Assembly: GCF_018982965.1 (NCBI RefSeq)
Contig: NZ_JACBYP010000015.1
Coordinates: 1 to 64,000 of the forward strand
Length of the DNA stretch: 64,000 bases
Direction: 5' to 3'
Source of the DNA: Streptomyces mayonensis
GTDB lineage: Bacteria > Actinomycetota > Actinomycetes > Streptomycetales > Streptomycetaceae
Part shown: one piece after another, positions 8,333 through 17,265 of the stretch
How positions within the stretch are numbered: the stretch's first letter is position 1
Layout: each line of letters opens with the position of its first letter
Made by a program: the position numbers and the translations under genes
The notes under the pieces: model-generated
The model's database searches: none
Seen by the model: only the letters and a program-made list of their open reading frames with translations
What the model was told of the DNA's origin: nothing

Positions 8333-9667
8333 ATGGGCGACACGGGACCCACCGGGCCGGTGATGGACCGGGACGAGGTGGACCGTGCGCTGGCGCGGCT
8401 CGGCGCGGAGCACGAGGCGGTCGAGACCTCGCTCCTCGCCCTCCAGGACCACGCGGGCCGCAGACTCCTCGAAGGCGCCGAGCTGACCGGCGTCACCGCC
8501 GTGCGGTGGGCCGCCGCGGAGGCGTCGATCACCCTGCTGTGGGCCTACTTCGACGCGTACTCCGGCGCCCTGCGCACCGCCCGGGAGGTCCGTTCGCGGC
8601 GCCGCTGGTCCAGCCGGGAGGACCTGGCGGAGCTGACGGAGCTGCTGCGCGGCGAGGCCGTCACGGTGGCCGGGAGCGCCGCCGCCACCGCCCACGCACC
8701 CACGCTGGACGGCGGTCCGGGCCGGCTCAGCGAGCGGTACTCGCTGGCGGCGCTGGTGGACCGGATGAACCAGCTCTACGCGACCTCCCTGGACATGGTG
8801 GTCGCCGCCGACGCGGTGTGGTCGGCGCTGCCCGCCCGCATCGATTTACTCGCCGCCGAACTGCAGCGCACCCGCAAGCTCGCGCACTCCGTGGGCGTGC
8901 GCCCCGGCGAGCATCCGTCCGGCGACGACCTGGAGCGCATCACCCGCTCCCTGACCAGGCTGCGCGAGCAGGTGGTGTCCGACCCGCTGGCCTTCTGGCA
9001 GCCCGCGGAGGGCAGTTCGGCACCCGGCGGCGGCCGTCCCGACACCACGGTCTACGACCGGGAGGCGCGCGCCCTGGAGGAGGTGCGCCGGGAGATCGAC
9101 GCGGTGCTGGCCGTGCGCCAGGACGCGGAGCAGCGGATCGTCCGGCTGCGGGACGTGCTCTCGCGCGCGGACCGCACCCTCGCCGAGGCCCGCACCGCGC
9201 GCGGCGAGGTGCTCGCGAAGATCGCCGCGACGGAGGTGCCGGTGGTCGGCGGACCGCCGATCGTGCTGCAGGAGCAGCTGGCGGCGGCCGCCGAGTACCG
9301 CAGGCACGCCCAGTGGCACCGGCTGTCGCCGCTTCTGGAGTCCCTTGAGGAGAAGGCCGACGACGAACTGCTGCGGGCCCGCGAGTCGTTGACGGCGGTC
9401 ACCGCACCGCTCGCGGTCCGTGCCGAGCTGCGCGGCCGGCTCGACGCGTACAAGGCGAAGATGGCCCGGCTGGGTTACGCCGAGGACCCCGAGCTGAGCG
9501 AGAAGTACGAGAGGGCGCGCCGCATGCTGTGGAGCGCGCCCTGCGACCTGCGCGTCGCCGAGCAGGCGGTGCTGCGCTACCAGCACGCGGCGGCCGAACT
9601 GCTCGGCTCCGCACGGCGCGTGCCGGGGCAGGGCGGGCCGGTGGACCGGACGGGACCCGGCGCATGA
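8333..9667 (+). CDS. Conserved coiled-coil protein of the PknG operon (contains a TTA codon)
   Basis: Unrecognised 444-residue cytoplasmic protein, rich in Arg, Glu, Leu and Ala, with long predicted helices and likely coiled coils (about residues 205-330 and 340-420). No signal peptide or membrane segment is seen. It lies between glnH and pknG, where the mycobacterial operon has no counterpart. It carries one TTA leucine codon (codon 172, 8846-8848), the only in-frame TTA I noticed in the window. In Streptomyces TTA is read only by the developmentally regulated bldA tRNA. ATG 8333 is preceded by an AGGGGTG ribosome site. It may be a scaffold or adaptor for the kinase; the function is unknown. 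Confidence 0.75.
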   Translation: MGDTGPTGPVMDRDEVDRALARLGAEHEAVETSLLALQDHAGRRLLEGAELTGVTAVRWAAAEASITLLWAYFDAYSGALRTAREVRSRRRWSSREDLAELTELLRGEAVTVAGSAAATAHAPTLDGGPGRLSERYSLAALVDRMNQLYATSLDMVVAADAVWSALPARIDLLAAELQRTRKLAHSVGVRPGEHPSGDDLERITRSLTRLREQVVSDPLAFWQPAEGSSAPGGGRPDTTVYDREARALEEVRREIDAVLAVRQDAEQRIVRLRDVLSRADRTLAEARTARGEVLAKIAATEVPVVGGPPIVLQEQLAAAAEYRRHAQWHRLSPLLESLEEKADDELLRARESLTAVTAPLAVRAELRGRLDAYKAKMARLGYAEDPELSEKYERARRMLWSAPCDLRVAEQAVLRYQHAAAELLGSARRVPGQGGPVDRTGPGA

Positions 9668-9720
9668 GCGGCGGCGACCGGGGCGCGGACGACGAGGACG
9701 AGGGGGAGGCAGCGTCATGA
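9664..9720 (+). CDS. Possible 18-residue translationally coupled peptide before pknG
   Basis: A tiny acidic reading frame starts at ATG 9664, overlapping the TGA of the upstream gene. It ends at TGA 9718-9720, overlapping the ATG of pknG. The ATGA overlap at both ends could pass ribosomes from the coiled-coil gene to pknG. Its composition (Gly, Asp, Glu) gives no functional clue. It may simply be spacer DNA. Confidence 0.25.
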   Translation: MSGGDRGADDEDEGEAAS

Positions 9721-12563
9721 GTGAGGCAGGGCGGACGTGCCAGCGTCCCGGCTGCGGCGGGGCCTACGAGGACATGGGCGGCGGCGAGCTGTACTGCGAC
9801 ACGTGCGGCCTCGCGCCGGTCGTCGCGGCGGGCGGTCGGATCGGCGCGTCCCCCACCGGCGTCACGGGAGACGGGGGCCGGGGCTCACGCGGGTCGGGCG
9901 GGTCGGGCGGGTCGGGCGGTACGTCGGGCGGCGGTAGTTCCCGCTCCGGCCGCGGCAGTTCACGTACGTCGTCGCAGTCGTCGAAGTCGCGGCGCTCGGT
10001 GTCGGGACGGCTCTCGCGGGCGGTCTCGGGCCGCTCCACGGGGCGTTCGGTGTCGGTCCGCAGCTCGGGCACCGGCGCGGGTTCCTCCGCGCGCGGGCGC
10101 CTGGGAGCGGGCCTGGTCGAGGTTCCGGAGGTGCCGCGGCCCGACCCGCGCCGGATGGTGATGGAGCACCCCGAGGTGCCGGAGCGCAAGCGTTTCTGCT
10201 CGCGCTCGGACTGCGGGGGCCCGGTCGGGCGGTCCCGCGGTGAGCGGGTGGGCCGTACCGAGGGCTTCTGCACCAAGTGCGGGCACCCGTACTCGTTCGT
10301 GCCGAAGCTGAAGGCCGGCGACGTGGTGCACGGCCAGTACGAGGTGGCGGGCTGCCTCGCGCACGGCGGGCTCGGCTGGATCTACCTCGCCGTCGACAAG
10401 GCGGTCGCCGACCGCTGGGTGGTCCTCAAGGGCCTGCTGGACACCGGCGACCAGGACGCGATGGCGGCGGCGATCTCCGAGCGGCGGTTCCTCGCCGAGA
10501 TCGAGCACGCCAACATCGTGCGGATCTACAACTTCGTCGAGCACCTCGACCAGCGCACCGGCTCCCTCGACGGTTACATAGTGATGGAGTACGTCGGCGG
10601 CAAGTCCCTGAAGGAACTGGCCAACGCGCGCCGCTCCCCGGACGGCCGCCGCGACCCGCTGCCGGTCGAACAGGCCTGCGCGTACGGGATCGAGGCCCTG
10701 GAGGCACTCGCCCACCTGCACAACCGCAAGCTGCTGTACTGCGACTTCAAGGTCGACAACGCCATCCAGACCGAGGACCAGCTCAAGCTCATCGACATGG
10801 GCGCGGTCCGCCGCATGGACGACGAGGAGTCGGCCATCTACGGCACGGTCGGCTACCAGGCGCCGGAAGTCGCCGACGTCGGCCCGTCGGTGGCGTCCGA
10901 CCTGTACACGGTCGGCCGCACCCTCGCCGTCCTCACGCTCGACTTCCAGGGGTACACCACCGTCTACGCCGACTCGCTGCCCGATCCCGACACGGTCGAG
11001 GTGTTCCGGCGGTACGAGTCGTTCTACCGGCTGCTCGTGCGGGCCACCGACCCCGATCCGGCCCGGCGGTTCGCGTCCGCGCAGGAGATGGCGGAGCAGC
11101 TCACCGGGGTGCTGCGCGAGGTGGTCTCGCTGCAGACGGGCCGTGCCCGGCCCGCCGTGTCCACGCTGTTCGGGCCCGAGGTCCGGGTGACGGACACGGA
11201 GTTGTTCCCGCGGCTGGACGGTGAGGTGTCGCGGCTGGGAGCGCGGGAGACGCGCACGGGAGGCCGCCGCCGGGGCGGCTCCGGCGGCTCCGGCGCGAAC
11301 GCTCTGCCGGGCGGTACCGGGCCCGCGCCCGCACTGCCGGGTCCCGCCGGGCTCACGCCCGCGCCCGGACCGGCCGTGGGCGCGCCGGGCGGCACCGTCG
11401 CACACGCCCCGGCGCCTCCCGGCCCGGCGGGGAGCGCCGGGACCGGGAGCGCGGGGACTGCCGGGGCGGGGGCCGGGGCGGCTGTTGCTCCGGGCGGCGC
11501 GAGCGCGTCGCTGCCGGGTGCCGTGAGCGTCGTGGGCGCTGCGGGCGGCCCGGGCGGCAACGGTGGCGCCCACGGTGCCGGCGGCACCGGTGACGGTACT
11601 GGCGGCGAGGCGGCCGGTCTGGTCAAAGGGGCGGACGCCCCCACCGCGTCCCTCGCCCTGCCCGTCCCCCGGGTCGACGCGGGCGACCCCAACGCGGGTT
11701 TCCTCGCGGGCCTCGTGGCCTCCGCGCCGGGCGAGTTGCTGACCGCGCTCGCGGCGGCGCCCGCACCGTCGACCGAGACGCGGCTGCGGCAGGTCCGGGC
11801 CCGGCTGGAGAGCGGCGACGCGCCCGGAGCGCTGGAGACCCTGGAGGCGCTGGAGGGCGAACGGCCCGACGACTGGCGGGTGGTCTGGTACCGCGGGCTG
11901 GCCGCCCTGGTGACCGGCGCCCACGAGGACGCCGCGCTCGCCTTCGACGCGGTCTACGACGCCTTCCCCGGCGAGATCGCGCCCAAGCTGGCGCTCGGCC
12001 TGTGCGCGGAGGTGCTGGGCCAGCTCGACAACGCCGCCGAATACTACCGCCTGGTGTGGGCCTCCGACCCGAGCCATGTGAGCGCCGCCTTCGGCCTCGC
12101 CCGGGTCCAGCTCGCGGGCGGCGACCGGACCGGTGCCGTGCGCACGCTGGAGTCGGTGCCGGAGTCGTCGGTGCACTGCACGGCCGCGCGCGTGGCGGCG
12201 GTGCGGGCGCGGCTGCGGCAACGCGTCGCGGGGCCCGGGGACGCGGTGTTCCTGGACGATCTGTCGGCCGCCGCCGGGCAGGTCGAGGCGCTGGACGTGT
12301 ACGGTCTGGATCCGGCGCGGCGCGAGCACCTGTCGGCCGAGGTCCTCGGGAGCGCGCTGGACTGGGTACTCTCCGGGGGCCGGGGTTCCGTCCCCTCCGC
12401 CGCCGGGGGACGGACGCTGCTCGGCAGCGGCCTGGACGAACGGGGCCTGCGCTTCGGCCTGGAGCGCTCGTACCGCACGCTGGCCCGGCTGGCGCGGGGC
12501 GGCGAGGAGAGGATCGACCTGGTGGAACGTGCCAACCGTTACCGCCCCCGGACGTGGGTGTAG
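9717..12563 (+). CDS. pknG: PknG-family serine/threonine protein kinase
   Basis: 948-residue soluble kinase. In order: an N-terminal zinc ribbon (CQRPGC...CDTCG, residues 8-34); a Ser/Gly/Arg-rich disordered stretch (to about 140); a second ribbon (FCSRSDC...FCTKCGHPYSF, about 160-200); the kinase domain (about 206-465) with glycine loop AHGGLGWIY, K238 in VVLKG, catalytic YCDFKVDN (D343, N348), and LIDMGA replacing DFG as in mycobacterial PknG; a long Gly/Pro/Ala linker (about 500-650); and a C-terminal TPR domain (about 690-948). Mycobacterial PknG phosphorylates the FHA protein GarA to control glutamate metabolism. Here an FHA gene lies in the same operon. It is about 200 residues longer than the mycobacterial protein because of the two linkers. 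Confidence 0.93.
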   Translation: MSEAGRTCQRPGCGGAYEDMGGGELYCDTCGLAPVVAAGGRIGASPTGVTGDGGRGSRGSGGSGGSGGTSGGGSSRSGRGSSRTSSQSSKSRRSVSGRLSRAVSGRSTGRSVSVRSSGTGAGSSARGRLGAGLVEVPEVPRPDPRRMVMEHPEVPERKRFCSRSDCGGPVGRSRGERVGRTEGFCTKCGHPYSFVPKLKAGDVVHGQYEVAGCLAHGGLGWIYLAVDKAVADRWVVLKGLLDTGDQDAMAAAISERRFLAEIEHANIVRIYNFVEHLDQRTGSLDGYIVMEYVGGKSLKELANARRSPDGRRDPLPVEQACAYGIEALEALAHLHNRKLLYCDFKVDNAIQTEDQLKLIDMGAVRRMDDEESAIYGTVGYQAPEVADVGPSVASDLYTVGRTLAVLTLDFQGYTTVYADSLPDPDTVEVFRRYESFYRLLVRATDPDPARRFASAQEMAEQLTGVLREVVSLQTGRARPAVSTLFGPEVRVTDTELFPRLDGEVSRLGARETRTGGRRRGGSGGSGANALPGGTGPAPALPGPAGLTPAPGPAVGAPGGTVAHAPAPPGPAGSAGTGSAGTAGAGAGAAVAPGGASASLPGAVSVVGAAGGPGGNGGAHGAGGTGDGTGGEAAGLVKGADAPTASLALPVPRVDAGDPNAGFLAGLVASAPGELLTALAAAPAPSTETRLRQVRARLESGDAPGALETLEALEGERPDDWRVVWYRGLAALVTGAHEDAALAFDAVYDAFPGEIAPKLALGLCAEVLGQLDNAAEYYRLVWASDPSHVSAAFGLARVQLAGGDRTGAVRTLESVPESSVHCTAARVAAVRARLRQRVAGPGDAVFLDDLSAAAGQVEALDVYGLDPARREHLSAEVLGSALDWVLSGGRGSVPSAAGGRTLLGSGLDERGLRFGLERSYRTLARLARGGEERIDLVERANRYRPRTWV

Positions 12564-12566
12564 TTG

Positions 12567-13055
12567 ATGTCGCAGATGCCCCAGCAGGCCGCTGTGTCCA
12601 AGTGCCCGAGCTGCGAGGAGCCCCTCGAGTCGGGTGACCGTTTCTGCGGTGCGTGCGGGTACGACCTGTCCGTCGTACCGGCGCGGCCCGAGGACAGTCC
12701 CACCGTCGTCATGAACGGCGCGGCACCCGGCGCGGCAGCACCCGCCCGGGACGAGGTGGACTGGCCGGCCGCCCGGGACTCGGACGGCCACGGTCACCCG
12801 GCCCCGGCGCACGCCGCCGCCGAACTGCCCGGCACCGACTCGGGCGGCTCCCCGCTCCCGTCGCACGAGCCGGCGGCCCACCAGGAGCCCGGCACGGAGC
12901 CGGCCCGGGAACCCGCCCAGGAGGCAGCGTCCGGGGTGCGGCTCGACCGCCCGGCCGAGCCCGACGAGTACCCGCTGCAGGCGCCCGACCCGAGGTCCGG
13001 GGGCGGCGGGCGGCAAGGTGTGCGTGGCCTGCCGGGTGGGCCGGGTCGACCGTGA
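12567..13055 (+). CDS. N-terminal zinc-ribbon part of the PP2C phosphatase, out of frame with its catalytic half
   Basis: Starts at ATG 12567, 3 nt after the pknG stop. It encodes a zinc ribbon (CPSCEEP...FCGACGYDL) and a Pro/Ala/Glu-rich linker, then runs into a different frame and stops at 13055. As I recall them, related Streptomyces proteins carry this ribbon at the start of one PP2C polypeptide, so the piece most likely belongs to the phosphatase that continues in the +1 frame from about 13,000. The frame change falls in a G-rich run (12999-13010). Either a base-call error or a true frameshift separates the halves. Confidence 0.6.
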   Translation: MSQMPQQAAVSKCPSCEEPLESGDRFCGACGYDLSVVPARPEDSPTVVMNGAAPGAAAPARDEVDWPAARDSDGHGHPAPAHAAAELPGTDSGGSPLPSHEPAAHQEPGTEPAREPAQEAASGVRLDRPAEPDEYPLQAPDPRSGGGGRQGVRGLPGGPGRP

Positions 13056-13926
13056 CGGCTACTGCGAGAACTGCGGGCACGCCCAGCCCCGCGAACGCGA
13101 CCACATGGAGCAGGAGTCGGGGCCGATCGCCGCCGTCAGCGACCGCGGCCTGCGCCACCACCGCAACGAGGACGCCTTCTCGGTGGCCTGCACCGCCCTG
13201 CCCGACGGCGCCCCCGCCAACGTCGCGATCGTCTGCGACGGCGTCTCCTCGGCGACCCGCCCCGACGACGCCTCGCTCGCCGCGTCCCGCGCGGCCGGCG
13301 AGTCCCTGCTCGGCGCCCTGCCCCGCGGCACCCACCCGCAGCAGGCCATGCACGACGCGATCCTCGCCGCCTCGCACGCCGTCAACGCACTGGCCGCCGA
13401 GCCCGCCACCGCCCTCCAGAAGGCCCCGCACCAGAACGCGCCGGCCTGCACCCTGGTCGGCGCCGTGGTCACCGCCGGACTGCTGGTCGTCGGCTGGGTC
13501 GGCGACAGCCGCGTCTACTGGGTTCCGGCCGACCGCACCACCCCGCCCGCCCGGCTCACCGAGGACGACTCGTGGGCCGCGCAGATGGTCGCCGCCGGTC
13601 TGATGAACGAGGCCGAGGCCTACGCCGACGAGCGCGCCCACGCCATCACCGGCTGGCTCGGCGCCGACGCCTACGAACTGGAGCCGCACACCGCGTCCTT
13701 CAAGCCGGACCGCCCCGGAGTGGTCGTGGTCTGCACGGACGGCCTGTGGAACTACGCCGAGTCCGCCCAGGAGATGGCCGAGGCCGTGCCCCTGGACGCC
13801 GCCGTACGACCGCTGCACGGCGCCCGCGTTCTGGTCGGCCACGCCCTGGACGGTGGGGGCCACGACAACGTAACAGTGGCCCTGCTGCCGTTCCCGGCCC
13901 CGCCGCAGGGGGCAGGATCGGCCTGA
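13018..13926 (+). CDS. PP2C-family serine/threonine phosphatase (catalytic part)
   Basis: Metal-dependent protein phosphatase likely opposing PknG. It opens with a zinc ribbon (CVACRVG...CENCGHAQ) and then shows the full PP2C signature set: SDRGLRHHRNEDAF, VCDGVSS, GWVGDSRVYW, CTDGLWNYA and GHDNVTVA. All metal-binding aspartates appear present, so the domain should be active. GTG 13018 is only the first available start in this frame. The native protein probably begins at 12567 in another frame and reaches this domain across a frameshift. No membrane helix is seen. It is followed by the VWA and FHA genes. Confidence 0.82.
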   Translation: MCVACRVGRVDRDGYCENCGHAQPRERDHMEQESGPIAAVSDRGLRHHRNEDAFSVACTALPDGAPANVAIVCDGVSSATRPDDASLAASRAAGESLLGALPRGTHPQQAMHDAILAASHAVNALAAEPATALQKAPHQNAPACTLVGAVVTAGLLVVGWVGDSRVYWVPADRTTPPARLTEDDSWAAQMVAAGLMNEAEAYADERAHAITGWLGADAYELEPHTASFKPDRPGVVVVCTDGLWNYAESAQEMAEAVPLDAAVRPLHGARVLVGHALDGGGHDNVTVALLPFPAPPQGAGSA

Positions 13927-14040
13927 GGCACCCCGGCAGGGGCGCGGGCACGGGGCGGCCTCGCGGACCGCAGGGGGCGGTCCGCACCAGCAGCCGACTC
14001 CCCATCACCGTGGGGACGTACAAGGGGGATGCGATCCGGC

Positions 14041-15387
14041 ATGGCCAATTTCTCGAAGTCGAACGTGCCGCAGTTCGGGGTGGACGTCTACCAGAACGAG
14101 TACCTGCCCGAGGGCGGCCGCGAGGTCAACGCCATCGTGACCGTCACCGCGACCGGCGGCGGCACGGTCGGGAGCGCGGTCACCGCGCCCCACCTGTACT
14201 CGCCGGGCCAGGGCCCGTCCGCGGCCGTGGCGCTGCTGGTCGACTGCTCGGGCTCGATGGACTACCCGCCGACCAAGATGCGCAACGCCCGCGACGCGAC
14301 GGCCGCCGCGATCGACACCCTGCGCGACGGCGTGCACTTCACGGTCGTGGCCGGAACCCACGTGGCCAAGGAGGTCTACCCGGGCGACGGGCGGCTCGCC
14401 GTGGCCGATTCCACCACCCGGGAACAGGCCAAGCAGGCGCTGCGCCGGCTGAGTGCGGGCGGCGGCACCGCCATCGGCACCTGGCTGCGGCTGGCGGACC
14501 GGCTGCTGTCCACCGCGGACGTCGCCATCCGGCACGGCATCCTGCTCACGGACGGCCGCAACGAGCACGAGTCGCCCCAGGACCTCGGGGCGGCGCTCGA
14601 CTCCTGCGCGGGGCGTTTCACCTGCGACGCCCGGGGCGTGGGCACCGACTGGGAAGTGAAAGAAGTCACAGGCATCGCCTCCGCCCTGCTCGGCACCGCC
14701 GACATCGTCGCCGATCCGGCGGGCCTGGCCGACGACTTCACGCGGATGATGGAGACGGCCATGGGCAAGGAGGTCGCGGACGTCGCGCTGCGCCTGTGGA
14801 CCCCGGTCGGCACCACGGTGAGATTCGTCAAGCAGGTCGCCCCGACCGTCGAGGAGTTGACCGGCCGCCGCACCGAGGCGGGCCCGCGGGCCGGGGACTA
14901 CCCCCTCGGTTCCTGGGGCGACGAGTCCCGTGACTACCACGTCTGCGTGGACGTACCGGCCGCGGGACTCGGGCAGGAGATGCTGGCCGCGCGCGTCTCC
15001 CTGGTGATTCCGGAGCCCGGCGGCAGCGTCCAGAACCTCGGCGCGCAAGGTCTCGTACGGGCCGTGTGGACGGACGACATGACGGCCTCCACCTCGATCA
15101 ACCCGCAGGTGGCCCACTACACCGGGCAGGCCGAACTGGCACAAGCCATCCAACAAGGCCTCGATCTACGCAAAGCGGGAGACATCGACGGAGCAACGGC
15201 CAAACTGGGCCGCGCGGTTCAGCTCGCCGGAGCCTCCGGAAACGCCGATACGGCGAAACTGCTCGCGAAGGTGGTGGACGTGGTGGACGCGGCGGCAGGT
15301 ACTGTGCGACTGAAAGCGAAGGTCGAGGACGCCGACGAGATGACTCTCGAGACCCGGTCGACAAAGACTGTTCGTGTGAAGAAGTAG
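14041..15387 (+). CDS. VWA-domain protein of the PknG operon
   Basis: About 448 residues with a von Willebrand factor A domain. The metal-ion-dependent adhesion site is intact (DCSGS near D68, with SAGGGTAIG further on). There is no signal peptide, so it is cytoplasmic. I prefer ATG 14041, which follows GGGGGA by about 11 nt; an in-frame ATG at 14029 is possible. The C-terminal 120 residues are helical, consistent with a partner-binding tail. VWA proteins often bridge protein complexes. Here it sits between the phosphatase and the FHA protein and may assemble kinase substrates. Confidence 0.82.
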   Translation: MANFSKSNVPQFGVDVYQNEYLPEGGREVNAIVTVTATGGGTVGSAVTAPHLYSPGQGPSAAVALLVDCSGSMDYPPTKMRNARDATAAAIDTLRDGVHFTVVAGTHVAKEVYPGDGRLAVADSTTREQAKQALRRLSAGGGTAIGTWLRLADRLLSTADVAIRHGILLTDGRNEHESPQDLGAALDSCAGRFTCDARGVGTDWEVKEVTGIASALLGTADIVADPAGLADDFTRMMETAMGKEVADVALRLWTPVGTTVRFVKQVAPTVEELTGRRTEAGPRAGDYPLGSWGDESRDYHVCVDVPAAGLGQEMLAARVSLVIPEPGGSVQNLGAQGLVRAVWTDDMTASTSINPQVAHYTGQAELAQAIQQGLDLRKAGDIDGATAKLGRAVQLAGASGNADTAKLLAKVVDVVDAAAGTVRLKAKVEDADEMTLETRSTKTVRVKK

Positions 15388-15458
15388 AGAAGTGACGCAG
15401 CGAAGAAGCAACGCAGGACCACAGGCGCGACACGCCCGCTAGAGAGGGAACCTCCGAC

Positions 15459-17213
15459 ATGCCGACCTGCCCGAACGGACATCAGTCGGGTTCCGACGAC
15501 TGGTGCGAGGTCTGCGGTCACCGCATGGCCGGTGCCGTGCCGCCTCCTCCGCCGCCTCCGCCCACCGGCGGCGGCTACGGCTTCCCGCCACCCGCCGGAC
15601 CCGGTGGTCCCGGCGGCCCTGGTGGTCCCGGTGGCGGTCCGGCCGGGGGCCCCGGTGGTCCCGGCGGTGGTCCGGCCGGGGGTCCCGGTGGTCCGGGGGC
15701 CGAGCCGCAGCTGTGCCCGCAGTGCCGCACGCCGCGCGAGGGCGGGGCGCCGTTCTGCGAGGAGTGCCGGTGGAACTTCCTCACCAACACCGCCACGTCG
15801 TACACCCCGGCCGCCCCGCGTCCGCCTGCGCCGCAGTTCCAGCAGCCGCCGGCGGGGCCGTCGTACGGCGGCGGTGACTCGTACGACTATCAGGGCTCGC
15901 GCCCGTCCCAGGTGAACCGTCCCGCCGAACCGATCCCTCCGGGCCCGCCGCCCTTCGGCGCGGACCCGTCGGGACGCGGAGGACCTGGAGGCGGCCCGGG
16001 CGGCCCCGGCGGCCCGTACGGATCCGGTGGGCCTGGTGGGCCTGGTGGGCCGGGCGGTCCCGGAGCACCCGGCGGCCCTGGAGGTTTCGGCGGTCCCGGT
16101 GGCCCCAGCGGGCCGGGCGGGCCCGGTGGTCAGGGAGGACCCAACGGTCCTGGTGGACCCAACGGTCCCGGTGGTCCGGGCGGCCCCGGTGGTCAGGGTG
16201 GCCCGGGTAGGCCCAACGGCCCCGGAGGCTTCGATGGCTTCGGCGGCCCCGGAGGCTTCGGCGGCCCCAACAACCCGGGCGGTCCCCACGGCCCGAGCGG
16301 TCCCGGTGGTGCGGGCGGCCCCGGTGGTCCCGCTGCCGACGGCCCGAACGGCCCGTCCGGCCCGCCTGCCCCTCCCGGCTTCGGCGGGGACCCGTCGCGT
16401 CCGGTTCCGCCGCCGCCCGGGCCCCCGCAGTCGGGGCCGGGCGGTCCCGGCAGTGGTCCGGCCGGTCCCGGTGGTCCCGGTGGTGGTCCGGCCGGCCCCG
16501 GCGGTGGTCCGCAGGGGTATCAGTCCGGCCCGCCCGCCCCGCCCGCCTTCCCGCAGGAGACGGGCCGCCCGCAGCAGGGCGGACCGTCCTTCGGCGGCGG
16601 TGACGACGACTGGGTGCTCTCCCCGCCGTCGTCCGGCGCCCCGGGCGGTCCCGGCGGTGGTCCCGGCGGTGGTCCCGGCGGTGGTCCCGGCGGCCCGGCT
16701 CCGGCCCAGGGCGGTGGCTACGGCTACCCGCAGCCCGGCGCCACGCAGGCCCCGCCGCCCCCGCCCGGCCAGGGCTTCCCGCAGCAGCCGCAGCGGCCCC
16801 AGCAGCCGACGACCTGGTCGGCGACGATCGGGCCCGACCGCGACTACTTCATGGCGATGATGCACCGCTCGGGCCCCGAGGCCGCGGGTCTGAACCTGCC
16901 CGCGTACTCGCCCGAGCAGCAGCGCACGCTCACCGGCAACCAGATCACCATCGGGCGCCGTCGGCACTCGACCGGCGACACCCCCGACATCGATCTGGCG
17001 GTGCCGCCGGAGGACCCGGGCGTCTCGCACCAGCACGCGGTGCTGGTGCACCAGCCGGACGGCAACTGGGCGGTCGTCGACCAGAACTCGACGAACGGCA
17101 CGACGGTCAACGGCGGCGAGGAGCCGATCCAGCCCTTCGTGCCGGTGCCGCTCCAGGACGGCGACCGGGTGCACGTGGGTGCCTGGACGACGATCACGAT
17201 CCGGCGGGGCTAA
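15459..17213 (+). CDS. FHA-domain protein with zinc ribbons and a long Gly/Pro linker
   Basis: 584 residues. An N-terminal ribbon ([18 protein letters not shown]) and a second ribbon (LCPQCRTP...FCEECRW, about residues 84-107) precede about 330 residues of Gly/Pro-rich, probably disordered sequence. The FHA domain is at the C-terminus (about 490-584), with TIGRRR, SHQHAVL and NSTNGT giving the phosphothreonine-binding Arg, Ser/His and Asn. In mycobacteria the FHA protein GarA is the PknG substrate. This protein is the natural candidate partner, although its architecture differs. RBS GAGAGGGAA is just upstream of ATG 15459. Confidence 0.88.
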   Translation: MPTCPNGHQSGSDDWCEVCGHRMAGAVPPPPPPPPTGGGYGFPPPAGPGGPGGPGGPGGGPAGGPGGPGGGPAGGPGGPGAEPQLCPQCRTPREGGAPFCEECRWNFLTNTATSYTPAAPRPPAPQFQQPPAGPSYGGGDSYDYQGSRPSQVNRPAEPIPPGPPPFGADPSGRGGPGGGPGGPGGPYGSGGPGGPGGPGGPGAPGGPGGFGGPGGPSGPGGPGGQGGPNGPGGPNGPGGPGGPGGQGGPGRPNGPGGFDGFGGPGGFGGPNNPGGPHGPSGPGGAGGPGGPAADGPNGPSGPPAPPGFGGDPSRPVPPPPGPPQSGPGGPGSGPAGPGGPGGGPAGPGGGPQGYQSGPPAPPAFPQETGRPQQGGPSFGGGDDDWVLSPPSSGAPGGPGGGPGGGPGGGPGGPAPAQGGGYGYPQPGATQAPPPPPGQGFPQQPQRPQQPTTWSATIGPDRDYFMAMMHRSGPEAAGLNLPAYSPEQQRTLTGNQITIGRRRHSTGDTPDIDLAVPPEDPGVSHQHAVLVHQPDGNWAVVDQNSTNGTTVNGGEEPIQPFVPVPLQDGDRVHVGAWTTITIRRG

Positions 17214-17265
17214 CGCGACCGACGTACGCCGTCGGCGCCGTCGGGGGCAAGACCCGTCGGCGCCG

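Noticed and set aside
9960..13016. A 1018-codon minus-strand open frame
   Set aside because: Antisense to pknG, whose catalytic motifs are unmistakable.
15590..16720. Dense repeats in the FHA gene as a possible mobile or CRISPR element
   Set aside because: They encode an in-frame Gly/Pro linker and are explained by low-complexity protein sequence.
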